This document shows, piece by piece, positions 26,136 through 34,488 of a DNA stretch of 64,000 nucleotides. The position numbers and the translations under genes are program-made. The notes under the pieces were generated by a model, which saw only the letters and a program-made list of their open reading frames with translations, had not been told where the DNA came from and searched no databases. This DNA comes from Gemmatimonadales bacterium. GTDB taxonomy: Bacteria; Gemmatimonadota; Gemmatimonadetes; Gemmatimonadales; GWC2-71-9. The stretch is taken from NCBI GenBank assembly GCA_036500345.1, contig DASYCE010000031.1, positions 162,728-226,727 on the forward strand, read 5' to 3'. Within the stretch, counting starts at the first letter, position 1, and each line of letters begins with the position of its first letter.

Positions 26136-26813
26136 ATGCAGCATGTGAATCTCGCCGCGGAATCGCGGACCGATACCGGCAAGGGTGCCGCCCGCTCGCT
26201 ACGACGCCAGGGGAAGGTTCCCGCCGTGCTCTATGGGCAGGCGCTCGAAGCGCGCCCCCTCACAGTTGAGCATCGTGCCCTCGGCAAGCTGCTCGAACTG
26301 ATCGGCGGCGAAGCGGCCCTCCTCGACGTCTCGATCGATGGTGCCGCGCCGGTGCGGGCCCTGGTGCGCGAAGTGCAGCGCAATCCGGTGCGCCGCAGCG
26401 ACGTGATCCACCTCGACCTCTACGCCGTGGTCGCAGACAAGCCAATCGTCGTCGAGGTCCCGGTGCATATCATCGGCACCGCGGAGGGCGTCCGGAATCA
26501 GGGCGGCGTGCTCGATCATCACCTGCACCGGATCTCGCTCAAGGTCCTCCCGGGCGACATCCCCGATCACATCGAAGTCGACGTGACCAACCTCACCGTC
26601 GGTCACGCGATCCATATCAGCGACATCTCGGTTCTGGTCGGCGAAATCATGAACGACGGCGACGTCTCGGTTGTCTCCGTGGTCGTGACCCGCGCCGAAG
26701 CCTCGGCCGAGACGCCGGAAGCGGCTGCCGGAGAGCCCGAAGTCATCAAGAAGGGGAAGGGCGAAGAGGGCGAAGAGGGCGCAGCGGCCGAGGCCAAACC
26801 CGCCGGCAAGTAA
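26136..26813 (+). CDS. rplY: 50S ribosomal protein L25, general-stress (Ctc) form
   Basis: 225 residues: an N-terminal L25 domain (ESRTDTGKGAARSLRRQGKVPAVLYG) that binds 5S rRNA, and the beta-rich Ctc/TL5 domain (EVPVHIIGTAEGVRNQGGVL, LEVDVTNL-like segment). It ends in a charged tail rich in Ala, Glu, Gly and Lys, likely disordered. GGAG lies eight bases before the ATG. Its stop codon is directly followed by the GTG of pth; the prs-rplY-pth order is common in bacteria, which supports one operon. Confidence 0.95.
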   Translation: MQHVNLAAESRTDTGKGAARSLRRQGKVPAVLYGQALEARPLTVEHRALGKLLELIGGEAALLDVSIDGAAPVRALVREVQRNPVRRSDVIHLDLYAVVADKPIVVEVPVHIIGTAEGVRNQGGVLDHHLHRISLKVLPGDIPDHIEVDVTNLTVGHAIHISDISVLVGEIMNDGDVSVVSVVVTRAEASAETPEAAAGEPEVIKKGKGEEGEEGAAAEAKPAGK

Positions 26814-27380
26814 GTGGGCAAGGCGATCGTCGGTCTCGGCAACCCGGGACCGGAGTACGAACGTTCGCGGCACAACGCGGGCTTCCTCCTCGCCGATCGC
26901 CTGGCTCACCGGTGGGGGTTGCCGGCATTCCGACGGTCGGGCGATGCGATGGCCGCCGCGGGGACGCTCGGCAGCGTCCCCGTTCGCGTCTTGAAGCCGC
27001 AGACGTTCATGAACGCCAGCGGCCAGGTGTTGCGACCGCTGCGCGGGCCCGGGTTCGACCCGGCGGCCGATCTGCTGGTGCTGGTGGACGACGTGGCATT
27101 CGAGCCTGGCGTGTTCAAGCTGAAGGGTGCCGGTTCGCCCGGCGGGCACAACGGGCTCAAGAGCATCGAGGGCGCGCTGCATCGACAGGATTACGCTCGG
27201 CTGCGCATCGGTGTCGGTGCCAAGCCGCAGGAATACGACGACCTGGCCGACTGGGTCCTGGGACGGATGTCGGCGGATGAACGCGCGGCGTTTGACGCGG
27301 CGGCAGACCGGATGGCCGAGGCGGTGGAGTGCTGGGTGAGTGACGGAATCGAACGCGCCATGAATCGGTACAATCGCTGA
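26814..27380 (+). CDS. pth: peptidyl-tRNA hydrolase
   Basis: 188 residues, GTG start immediately after the rplY stop. It recycles peptidyl-tRNAs dropped from the ribosome by cutting the ester bond. VGLGNPGPEYERSRHNAGF contains the conserved Asn10 and the catalytic His (residue 20 or so); PQTFMNASG holds the second conserved Asn; VDDVAFEPG has the Asp that activates the His; GSPGGHNGLKSI is the tRNA-binding loop. All key residues are present. Confidence 0.97.
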   Translation: MGKAIVGLGNPGPEYERSRHNAGFLLADRLAHRWGLPAFRRSGDAMAAAGTLGSVPVRVLKPQTFMNASGQVLRPLRGPGFDPAADLLVLVDDVAFEPGVFKLKGAGSPGGHNGLKSIEGALHRQDYARLRIGVGAKPQEYDDLADWVLGRMSADERAAFDAAADRMAEAVECWVSDGIERAMNRYNR

Positions 27381-27416
27381 GGCACGCTCTGCGCGTGATC
27401 TCCTGAGGAGCCAGTC

Positions 27417-29483
27417 GTGCATCTCGAGCTATACGTCCGTTACATCCCCTTTCTCGGCGCACTCGGCCTCTGCGGCGCCCTCGCGATGTACGTCTACCTC
27501 AAGCGACAGCCGGTCGGCAATCCGCGGATGCGCGAAATCTCCGGATTGATCGAGCAGGGCGCCATGGCGTTCCTGCGCCGTGAATACATCGTCCTTGCGC
27601 CGGTCGTCGTGATCGTCGCGCTGGTGCTGGCGTGGAAGATCGGGGTCGGGATCGCCGCGGCGTTCGTCTTCGGCGGCGTCTGCTCGGTCGCGGCCGGATT
27701 CATGGGAATGAAGTCCGCCACCAAGTCGAACGTGCGCACCACCGAGGCGGCCCGCTCCCACGGACAGGCCCGTGCGCTGGAGATCGCTTTCGACGGCGGA
27801 TCGGTGATGGGGCTCGCCGTGGCATCGCTCGGCCTGCTCGGGCTCGGCATCGTGCTCGACCGCACGCTCGATCTGTCCGCCAGCGGAATCACGCCGCAGA
27901 TGTTCAGCGATTTCGCCGAGACGATGAGCGGCTTCGCGATGGGTGCGTCGTCGATCGCACTCTTCGCGCGTGTCGGCGGCGGGATCTACACCAAGGCCGC
28001 CGACGTCGGCGCCGACCTCGTCGGCAAGGTCGAAGTCGGCATCCCCGAAGACGACCCGCGCAATCCCGCCGTCGTCGCCGACAACGTCGGTGACAACGTC
28101 GGCGACGTCGCCGGGATGGGCGCCGACATCTATGAGAGTTACGTCGACGCAGTCGTCGCAGCCGTGGCGATCGCCTCGACCAGCGCGGTGGTCGATAACG
28201 CATCGCGGGTCAACGCGGTGGCGCTGCCGCTGGCGCTCGCAGCCGCCGGCCTCGTCGCATCGACCATTGGTATCTTCTCGATGCGCCTCTTCAAGAGCGG
28301 CTCGCCCGCCGCGGCATTGCGCATCGTACAGATGCTGGGTGCCGCGCTCTTCGTGCTGATGTCCTGGTTCCTGGTGCGCGACCTTCCGATCGCTGTCATG
28401 GGGACTGATGCCGACGGTCCGTTCGTCGCCATTCTGGTCGGCACACTCGCCGGCGTCGCCATCGGCCTGATCACCGAGCACTACACGTCGGCGGGCCCGG
28501 TGCGCGAAATCGCCGACGCCTCGCTCACCGGCCCGGCAACCAATCTGATCAGCGGGCTCGCCGTCGGTCTCCGGTCGACGGCCGCACCGATTCTCGTCGT
28601 CTGCCTCGCGATCTGGATCGCCAATCATTTCGCGTCGCTCTACGGCATCGGCATCGCGGCGGTCGGCATGCTCGGCACCGTCGGCATCATCATGACCGTC
28701 GACGCGTACGGCCCGATCGCCGACAACGCCGGCGGTATTTCCGAGATGAGCCATCTTGGCCCCGAAGTGCGCAAGATCACCGACAAGCTCGACTCGCTCG
28801 GCAACACCACGGCCGCGATCGGCAAGGGATTCGCCATCGGGTCGGCGGTGCTGACCGCGCTGGCGCTCTTCTCGGCGTACGCGTCGTCGATTGAAGCGCA
28901 CACCGGTCATCCGCTGTCGCTCGACCTCACCGACCACATGGTGGTAATCGGCCTCTTCATCGGCGGCGTCACACCGTTCCTGTTCGGCGCGATGACCATG
29001 ACGGCGGTCGGGCGCGCGGCGCAGGGCGTCGTGATGGAAGTGCGCCGCCAGTTCCGCGAGATCGCCGGATTGATGGAGGGAACCGCGACCGCCGATTCGG
29101 CGCGCGTAGTCGACATCACGACACGTTCCGCGCTAAAGGAAATGGTCGCCCCCGGCGTGCTGGCGGTCGGGATGCCGGTTGTGGTCGGGTCGCTCCTCGG
29201 CGTGCAGGCACTCGGTGGCCTGCTCGCGGGAACGACGTTGAGCGGCGCCCTCCTCGCCTTGATGATGGCCAACGCCGGCGGCGCGTGGGACAATGCCAAG
29301 AAGTACATCGAAGCCGGCGCGCACGATGGCAAGGGATCGCCGGCACACAAGGCCGCCGTCGTCGGCGACACCGTGGGCGACCCGTTCAAGGACACCTCGG
29401 GACCGGGGATCAACATCCTGATCAAGGTGACCGCCGTCGTGGCGCTGGTCTTCGCGCCATGGTTCGCCTCGCTGGGGCGGTAG
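27417..29483 (+). CDS. hppA: membrane-bound ion-pumping pyrophosphatase, K+-dependent type
   Basis: 688 residues with about sixteen membrane helices. It pumps H+ (or Na+) with pyrophosphate hydrolysis. The PPi site is seen as [11 protein letters not shown] (DX7KXE), [20 protein letters not shown], and the C-terminal [24 protein letters not shown] has Ala where K+-independent enzymes have Lys, so a K+-requiring pump is predicted. Whether it moves H+ or Na+ is not settled by eye. GTG start with GAGGAG upstream, spaced six bases. With ychF next door it probably forms its own short transcription unit. Confidence 0.95.
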   Translation: MHLELYVRYIPFLGALGLCGALAMYVYLKRQPVGNPRMREISGLIEQGAMAFLRREYIVLAPVVVIVALVLAWKIGVGIAAAFVFGGVCSVAAGFMGMKSATKSNVRTTEAARSHGQARALEIAFDGGSVMGLAVASLGLLGLGIVLDRTLDLSASGITPQMFSDFAETMSGFAMGASSIALFARVGGGIYTKAADVGADLVGKVEVGIPEDDPRNPAVVADNVGDNVGDVAGMGADIYESYVDAVVAAVAIASTSAVVDNASRVNAVALPLALAAAGLVASTIGIFSMRLFKSGSPAAALRIVQMLGAALFVLMSWFLVRDLPIAVMGTDADGPFVAILVGTLAGVAIGLITEHYTSAGPVREIADASLTGPATNLISGLAVGLRSTAAPILVVCLAIWIANHFASLYGIGIAAVGMLGTVGIIMTVDAYGPIADNAGGISEMSHLGPEVRKITDKLDSLGNTTAAIGKGFAIGSAVLTALALFSAYASSIEAHTGHPLSLDLTDHMVVIGLFIGGVTPFLFGAMTMTAVGRAAQGVVMEVRRQFREIAGLMEGTATADSARVVDITTRSALKEMVAPGVLAVGMPVVVGSLLGVQALGGLLAGTTLSGALLALMMANAGGAWDNAKKYIEAGAHDGKGSPAHKAAVVGDTVGDPFKDTSGPGINILIKVTAVVALVFAPWFASLGR

Positions 29484-29499
29484 CACACCGCCCCCGCTG

Positions 29500-30597
29500 A
29501 TGCTTTCCCTCGGAATCGTCGGGCTCCCCAACGTCGGCAAGTCGACGTTGTTCAACGCGCTGACTTCCGCCGGCGCGCTGGTGGCGAATTATCCGTTCGC
29601 GACGATCGAACCGAACACCGGCGTCGTCGAAGTTCCGGACGAACGCCTCGCACGGATCTCCGAATTCGTCCATCCGCAGCGGATCGTTCCCGCCACGGTG
29701 CAATTCGTCGATATCGCCGGCCTGGTGAAGGGAGCCTCGCAAGGCGAGGGGCTCGGCAACCAGTTCCTGGCCAACATCCGGGAAGTCGACGCCATCGTGC
29801 AGGTGGTCCGGTGTTTCGCCGACGACGATATCCAGCACGTGATGGGAAGCGTCGATCCGGTTCGCGATCGCGGCGTGATCAACACCGAACTCGCCCTCGC
29901 CGACCTCGCATCGCTCGAGAAGCGGCTCGACAAGGCGCACCGTGCCGCGCGCACCGGCGACCCGCAGGCGAAGATGGAAGCGGGACTGCTCGAACGCCTC
30001 GTCGCCGCAGTGGGAAACGGGCAGATGGCCCGCACCGTCGTGCCCACCGACGAAGAGCGCGCCACCTACCGCAACTTCGGGCTGCTCACGGCCAAGCCGG
30101 TGCTGTACGCGGCGAACGTGCATGAGGACGACCTCGCCACCGGCAATCCTTTCGTCGATCAGCTTCGCGCCGCGATCGCCGCCGACGGCGAGACCGGCGA
30201 CGTCGTCATCTTCTCCGCGAAGGTGGAAGCCGAGCTGGCCGAGCTCCCGCTCGAGGATCGCGCCGCCTTTCTCGAATCGCTCGGCATCAGCGAGTCGGGA
30301 CTCGATCGATTGGCACGCGCCGCGTACCGGTTGCTCGGCTTGCAGAGCTATTTCACCGCCGGCGAGAAGGAAGTTCGGGCGTGGACCGTGCGCCGCGGGG
30401 CGAAGGGACCGGAAGCGGCGGGCGTGATCCACAGCGATTTCGAGAAGGGATTCATCCGCGCCGAGACCGTGGCCTACGATGATTTTGTCCGGGTCGGCGG
30501 CTGGAAGGTGGCACGCGAACAGGGGCTGGCGCGTGCCGAGGGAAAGGAATACGTCGTGCAGGACGGCGACGTCATGCTCTTCCGATTCAATACCTGA
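29500..30597 (+). CDS. ychF: YchF-type GTPase-fold ATPase
   Basis: 365 residues. The Walker A GLPNVGKSTLFNAL and DIAGLVKGAS motifs mark an Obg-family P-loop protein. The base-recognition motif is N-V-H-E (AANVHEDD) rather than NKxD, which explains ATP preference in YchF. A coiled-coil insertion and C-terminal TGS domain (FTAGEKEVRAWTVRRG, EYVVQDGDVMLFRFN) are present. It binds ribosomes and affects stress and translation control. No clear ribosome-binding site before the ATG. Confidence 0.95.
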   Translation: MLSLGIVGLPNVGKSTLFNALTSAGALVANYPFATIEPNTGVVEVPDERLARISEFVHPQRIVPATVQFVDIAGLVKGASQGEGLGNQFLANIREVDAIVQVVRCFADDDIQHVMGSVDPVRDRGVINTELALADLASLEKRLDKAHRAARTGDPQAKMEAGLLERLVAAVGNGQMARTVVPTDEERATYRNFGLLTAKPVLYAANVHEDDLATGNPFVDQLRAAIAADGETGDVVIFSAKVEAELAELPLEDRAAFLESLGISESGLDRLARAAYRLLGLQSYFTAGEKEVRAWTVRRGAKGPEAAGVIHSDFEKGFIRAETVAYDDFVRVGGWKVAREQGLARAEGKEYVVQDGDVMLFRFNT

Positions 30598-30607
30598 GGT
30601 TGGGCCG

Positions 30608-31801
30608 ATGCGGGAACGATTGATCGGGACATCACGGTGGCGCGGTGCTCACGCGATGGCGCCATGGGTGCTGATGCTGGCGGCGCTCGCCGGCTGCAGC
30701 CGGGAGAAGCCGGTCATCACCAGCCATACCCCCGTCGAACGCACCGTCACCGCCGCGCAACTTGATTCCTTGCCGCAGCTCGCCGCCACGGACGGACGGT
30801 TGATCTGCCAGTCCGATGGGGCGTCACCGTGTCCGATCAGCGCCGCGATCGCGAACTGGCTGCGCGACGGCACTTTCGCGACCTGGGAACTTCATCGCCA
30901 GGTGCAGATCTGGAGTCCCGGGAAGGTCGACCCCACGGCCCTGGGCGAAAGCGGCGCGGGCGAAAACAAGTACAACTATGTCGTGTCTGTCGCGGCGACT
31001 CCGAGCGGATACCAGATCATCGACGGCTCCCCGCCACATGTCCTGCTGTACGACCGCGCGGGAAAGTATCTGAGTTCGCGGCCGATTCCCCCGGTCGCTC
31101 TGACGCGGGCGATGGGTTTCTCCGGCACCGTGACGTTCATGCAGTCGGTGCGGGCGTCATCCGCCGACTCGATTTCGCCGGCCACCTTCGAGCTGCGCCA
31201 AATCGATTCCCCGGGTGACACCCTCGGCATCAGCGCGGTGAAGCTCCAGCTCCCCTGGTTGCGGATGAAGCGGATGCAGGCCGTGCAGGACAGCGTGGCC
31301 GGCCCGGTGCCACTCTTTGCGCTCCTGCCACCGTTCACCTTCACCCCCGACAGCGACGTGGTCTGGTCGACCGGCGAGCGATTCGCGATCAAGCGGCAGT
31401 CGTCGCAGGGGGCGTTGCGATGGAGCATCGCCAGCGATGTGGCCGGGCCGCCGGTGGGAGCCGATGAAATCAGCAAGCTTCGCAGTCAGTTCCTGGCGAA
31501 AGCACCGCCGCAGTTGCTGGCAAGTTTTGACTCGAACGCTGCCCATACCGGCAAGACGCATCCGGCGATCGTCGGGTTGCTCGCCGCGCCTGACGGCAGG
31601 GTCCTCGTCGTCGGCCCGTCGATGATCACTCGCGATTCCGTCACCTTCTATACCGTAGACAATGGCGGTATGGTCACGGCGAAGTTCGACCTGCCGAAGG
31701 GCGCGCGGGTCCTCCTCTTTGCAGGAGATTCGCTCGCGGTGCAGCGCGCCGGGGCGAACGCACAGCCGGAGCTGCGCTGGTTGCTTCTCCGCAAGCCGTA
31801 G
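30608..31801 (+). CDS. hypothetical lipoprotein, probable beta-propeller
   Basis: 397 residues from ATG 30608 (weak GAGG eight bases upstream; ATG 30656 possible). A lipobox LAGC at residues 27-30 predicts a lipid anchor. The rest is beta-strand rich, with WELHRQVQIWSPGKV, IIDGSPPHVLLYDRAGKYLSS and LPPFTFTPDSDVVWSTGE, suggesting propeller blades like 6-bladed NHL-type proteins. No enzyme motif. Not recognised further. It ends before the rpsF promoter. Confidence 0.6.
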   Translation: MRERLIGTSRWRGAHAMAPWVLMLAALAGCSREKPVITSHTPVERTVTAAQLDSLPQLAATDGRLICQSDGASPCPISAAIANWLRDGTFATWELHRQVQIWSPGKVDPTALGESGAGENKYNYVVSVAATPSGYQIIDGSPPHVLLYDRAGKYLSSRPIPPVALTRAMGFSGTVTFMQSVRASSADSISPATFELRQIDSPGDTLGISAVKLQLPWLRMKRMQAVQDSVAGPVPLFALLPPFTFTPDSDVVWSTGERFAIKRQSSQGALRWSIASDVAGPPVGADEISKLRSQFLAKAPPQLLASFDSNAAHTGKTHPAIVGLLAAPDGRVLVVGPSMITRDSVTFYTVDNGGMVTAKFDLPKGARVLLFAGDSLAVQRAGANAQPELRWLLLRKP

Positions 31802-31834
31802 CAGAGCTGGCCCGGGGCCGACCGCAGACCTGCA

Positions 31835-31866
31835 TTGGCGCCGGCGCTCGCCCCCGCCTATCTTGG
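31835..31866 (+). promoter_or_regulatory. promoter of the rpsF-rpsR-DUF2232-rplI operon
   Basis: TTGGCG at 31835-31840 and TATCTT at 31859-31864 (extended TATCTTGG) are separated by 18 bases. The transcript would begin near 31871, leaving a leader of about 70 bases. Confidence 0.5.
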
Positions 31867-31904
31867 TGCCGGCTCGCCCATCGATCCTCCTCGGTCGCCG
31901 CACC

Positions 31905-31939
31905 AGCACCGGGGCTACTCCAGACCAAAGGAAGGTGCT
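31905..31939 (+). promoter_or_regulatory. possible rpsF leader stem enclosing the ribosome-binding site
   Basis: AGCACC (31905-31910) is complementary to GGTGCT (31934-31939), which abuts the TTG start codon. The stem would enclose AAAGGA, the likely ribosome-binding site. S6:S18 autoregulatory leaders are known before rpsF in many bacteria; whether this one matches is not shown. Confidence 0.35.
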
Positions 31940-31940
31940 C

Positions 31941-32279
31941 TTGGCTCGTCGTTACGAGGCGGTCTACATCTTCGATTCAGCGCTCGAAGAGGCCGCGGTC
32001 ACCGAAAAACTCAATCGCTTCCACGCTCTCATCCCCCAGTCGGACGGCGCCGCCGTCACAATCAACCATTGGGGCAAGCGGACCCTGGCGTATCCGGTCT
32101 CAGGCCGGGAAACCGGGTACTACGTGATCACCAAGTTCGAGGCGGGGTCGCAGATGCTCCCCGAGTTCGAGCGCGCGCTCAAGCTCGACGAAGGGCTGCT
32201 GCGCCACCTGGTGGTGCTCGACGAAGGTGCCCAGATGGCGCCGACGCCCAGCGCCAAAGACGGTGAGGAGGAGGAATAA
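31941..32279 (+). CDS. rpsF: 30S ribosomal protein S6
   Basis: 112 residues from the TTG at 31941. I chose it over GTG 31935 because AAAGGA then lies eight bases upstream and the product starts [15 protein letters not shown], the canonical S6 N-terminus. The [10 protein letters not shown]-like segment ([12 protein letters not shown]), and [10 protein letters not shown] are typical. The C-terminal tail ends in Glu residues. Pairs with S18 on the 30S platform. Its stop overlaps the ATG of rpsR (TAATG). Confidence 0.95.
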   Translation: MARRYEAVYIFDSALEEAAVTEKLNRFHALIPQSDGAAVTINHWGKRTLAYPVSGRETGYYVITKFEAGSQMLPEFERALKLDEGLLRHLVVLDEGAQMAPTPSAKDGEEEE

Positions 32280-32500
32280 TGCCCCGCCCACAGAAGAGTT
32301 GTGCGATCTGCGAATCCGGAGTCCGCGTTGTCGATTTCAAGGATGAACGGCTCCTGACCCGATTCCTCACCGAACGCGGCAAGATGTTGCCCAGCCGCCT
32401 GTCGGGAACGTGCGCGCGTCATCAGCGCCAGCTCAGCACGGCGATCAAGCGAGCCCGTCAGGTCGCGCTGCTCCCGTACATCAAGGGATTCGGCGGCTGA
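32279..32500 (+). CDS. rpsR: 30S ribosomal protein S18
   Basis: 73 residues. It binds as a heterodimer with S6. KSCAICESG with two Cys near the start, plus Cys in GTCARHQ, suggest the zinc-binding (C+) form. [20 protein letters not shown] and [26 protein letters not shown] are family signatures. The one-base overlap with rpsF suggests translational coupling. Confidence 0.96.
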   Translation: MPRPQKSCAICESGVRVVDFKDERLLTRFLTERGKMLPSRLSGTCARHQRQLSTAIKRARQVALLPYIKGFGG

Positions 32501-32508
32501 ACGGATTC

Positions 32509-33477
32509 GTGCCGGCGTCCGCACTGCGCGGGCGCCGGTCCCAATACCTCCGCCTGCTGGCGGTCGCGGCGATCTTCTACGTCGCGTTCCCGTTTTCCGC
32601 CGCGTTCTTCCTCGGGCCGCTGGCAGTCCTGCTGGTTCTCTCCCGGCCGACGACGTTCCGCGAATGGATCTGGATCGCGGTGTGTGTCACCGCGGTGGTC
32701 ATCTGGCTCCGGCTCCCCGAATCGCTCAGCCAGCAGACGATTCGCGCCGCCGCGGCATTCTACGTTGGCGCGCTCGCCGCGCTGACGCTGGGCGGAAAGC
32801 GCTCGCTGGTCTCGCGTGCCCTGATGGCGGTGACCATCGCGGTCGTCGCCATGATCGGCTGGTTCCTCGTCCTGCATCTCCGGTTTGTCGACCTGCAGAA
32901 CGATCTCGTGGCGCAGACCTGGGGCGCGTGGCGGCAGATCGCGACCAATCTCCCCGCGACGCCGCCGACGGGGACCGGTGACTTTGTCCAGGACGCGCAG
33001 GCGACCGATCTGCCGACGCTGCTGGCGACATCGCTGACCACACTCAAGCTCCTCTTCCCCGCCCTCCTCGCGTTGCTGGCGCTGGGCGGAACCTGGCTCG
33101 CGTGGGACAATTACCAGCGGATCGCCCGCACGCCGCTGGCACCCGGCGCATCACCGCTGCGCGACTTCCGGTTCAACGACCATCTCGTCTGGACGCTGCT
33201 GATCGCGGCCGCCGCCATGCTGCTGCACCTGTCGCCGGCATTGACCATCGTCGGCTCCAACGTGCTGGTGGTGATCGTCGCGCTGTACTGCCTGCGGGGA
33301 ATGGCGATCGTGGCGATGATGATGCGGAACGCTCCGCCCCTCTTCATCGCGCTCCTCGTGGTGATAATGTTCCTCACGCTCGCGTTTGTGCTGGTAGGGT
33401 TCGTCCTCGTCGGCATCGCCGACACGTGGCTTGATTTCCGGCGGCGCGCCGCACCGCCCTCAGGAGTTCGCCCATGA
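32509..33477 (+). CDS. DUF2232-like polytopic membrane protein
   Basis: 322 residues from GTG 32509 (no evident ribosome-binding site). About eight transmembrane helices, starting LRLLAVAAIFYVAFPF. It sits between rpsR and rplI, the place occupied in many bacteria by a DUF2232 (YybS-type) membrane protein, which supports the assignment beyond the composition. Function unknown. Its end overlaps the ATG of rplI by four bases. Confidence 0.7.
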   Translation: MPASALRGRRSQYLRLLAVAAIFYVAFPFSAAFFLGPLAVLLVLSRPTTFREWIWIAVCVTAVVIWLRLPESLSQQTIRAAAAFYVGALAALTLGGKRSLVSRALMAVTIAVVAMIGWFLVLHLRFVDLQNDLVAQTWGAWRQIATNLPATPPTGTGDFVQDAQATDLPTLLATSLTTLKLLFPALLALLALGGTWLAWDNYQRIARTPLAPGASPLRDFRFNDHLVWTLLIAAAAMLLHLSPALTIVGSNVLVVIVALYCLRGMAIVAMMMRNAPPLFIALLVVIMFLTLAFVLVGFVLVGIADTWLDFRRRAAPPSGVRP

Positions 33478-33923
33478 TGGAATTGATTCTGCGTCAGGAT
33501 GTCCCCTCCCTCGGCAAGGCCGGCCAGCTGGTGCGGGTCAAGCCCGGGTATGCCCGCAACTTCCTTCTCCCGCGCGGTCTTGCGTTCGAGGCGACCGACG
33601 GCAACCGGAAGCGGATCGAAGCGGAAACCAAGGCGCGCGACGCCCGCCTCGAAGGGGAGCGGGCCGGCGCGTCGGCGCTGGCGGCCCGGCTCGGAGAAGT
33701 CACGCTCCGCCTCTCCGCCAAGGCGGGGGAAGACGGCCGGCTCTTTGGCTCGATCACCTCGACCGAGATCGCCCGGGAGCTCGAGAGCCGCGGGATCACG
33801 ATCGACCGGCGGCGGATCGAGCTCGATCACCCCATCAAGCAGACCGGCTTCCACTCGATCTCCGTCCGCCTGCATCACGATGTGCAGGGCGAGATCAAGC
33901 TCGACGTCGTTGCGGGCGAGTAA
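33474..33923 (+). CDS. rplI: 50S ribosomal protein L9
   Basis: 149 residues. The N-terminal rRNA-binding domain (LILRQDVPSLGKAGQLVRVK, GYARNFLLPRGLA) joins, by a long charged helix, a C-terminal domain with GRLFGSITSTEIA and IDRRRIEL. The protein begins at ATG 33474, overlapping the previous stop; the second ATG, directly after, is also possible. It closes the rpsF operon. Two palindromes follow directly. Confidence 0.96.
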   Translation: MMELILRQDVPSLGKAGQLVRVKPGYARNFLLPRGLAFEATDGNRKRIEAETKARDARLEGERAGASALAARLGEVTLRLSAKAGEDGRLFGSITSTEIARELESRGITIDRRRIELDHPIKQTGFHSISVRLHHDVQGEIKLDVVAGE

Positions 33924-33930
33924 GCACCGA

Positions 33931-33970
33931 GTGTCCGGAATCCGGACAAAGTGTCCTGAAAACAGGACAC
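33931..33970. promoter_or_regulatory. pair of palindromes, TGTCC...GGACA arms
   Basis: Site one: TGTCCGGA (33932-33939), A, TCCGGACA (33941-33948). Site two: GTGTCCTG (33951-33958), AAAA, CAGGACAC (33963-33970). Both arms are perfect. The centres are about 20.5 bases apart, two helical turns, so both face the same side of the DNA. They lie between rplI and rsfS, about 70-100 bases upstream of the rsfS -10 box. They look like operators for a dimeric regulator; as RNA they could also form hairpins, but no T-run follows. Confidence 0.6.
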
Positions 33971-34036
33971 CTGTCAGGAATCGGTTCAGCGAGCGATTCC
34001 CGCCTCATTTCACCCATCTCCGCCGGAGTGGCCGGG

Positions 34037-34044
34037 TATCTTTG
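34037..34044 (+). promoter_or_regulatory. -10 element before rsfS
   Basis: TATCTTTG, identical to the elements before prs and smc. It lies 38 bases before the chosen rsfS start. No good -35 box is seen, which is compatible with activation from the upstream palindromes. Confidence 0.5.
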
Positions 34045-34081
34045 ACCTGCAACGGCCCCGTCGCGACGTCGGCCCGATCCA

Positions 34082-34459
34082 GTGGGATTGACCCGATTGG
34101 CTGATCGCCGCGGCCCCCGGCTCCCTCCGGCAGTTCGAGCCGTGGTCAACGCGATCGACGATCGCAAGGGTGTCCGGATCCAGGTCCTGGACCTGCGGGG
34201 GCTCTCCGACGCTGCCGATTTCTTCATCATCGCGTCCGGCACGTCTGATGCGCATGTTCGAGGGCTCGCCGATGGCGTGGTCGACGCAGTCAGCCGGACC
34301 GGTCGGAGCCCACACCACGTCGAAGGCGTCTCGGCAGGCCGGTGGGTCCTACTCGATTTCGTGGACTTCGTAGTCCACCTGTTTCACCCGGAGACGAGGG
34401 CGTTTTACCAGCTCGAGCGCTTGTGGCAGGACGCGCCGACGCTCCTCTCCGAACCGTGA
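34082..34459 (+). CDS. rsfS: ribosomal silencing factor RsfS
   Basis: 125 residues from GTG 34082; TTG at 34088 or 34097 would shorten it slightly. RsfS binds L14 and blocks subunit joining when nutrients run out. The domain is recognisable by LDLRGLSDAADFFIIASGTSDAHVRGLADGV and VLLDFVDFVVHLFHPETRAFY (the D-V-V-H-hydrophobic motif). No nadD gene lies beside it, as it often does elsewhere. It is followed within 30 bases by the MA-peptidase fusion gene. Confidence 0.93.
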   Translation: MGLTRLADRRGPRLPPAVRAVVNAIDDRKGVRIQVLDLRGLSDAADFFIIASGTSDAHVRGLADGVVDAVSRTGRSPHHVEGVSAGRWVLLDFVDFVVHLFHPETRAFYQLERLWQDAPTLLSEP

Positions 34460-34488
34460 CCGTCCGATCCGGACGAAAGGTTTCGACG

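Noticed and set aside
31863-31905. TTGGTGC / GCACCA hairpin in the rpsF upstream region
   Set aside because: Its left arm overlaps the predicted -10 box, so it would not be transcribed.
33951-33970. Second palindrome as an intrinsic terminator of rplI
   Set aside because: The stem is only eight bases, the loop is AAAA and no T-run follows; the matching neighbour palindrome favours protein binding.
34028-34045. TGGC-N-TTTG resembling a sigma-54 promoter downstream of the palindromes
   Set aside because: The distance between the GG and the downstream element is about two bases too long and the GC dinucleotide is missing, so it does not meet the strict -24/-12 spacing.
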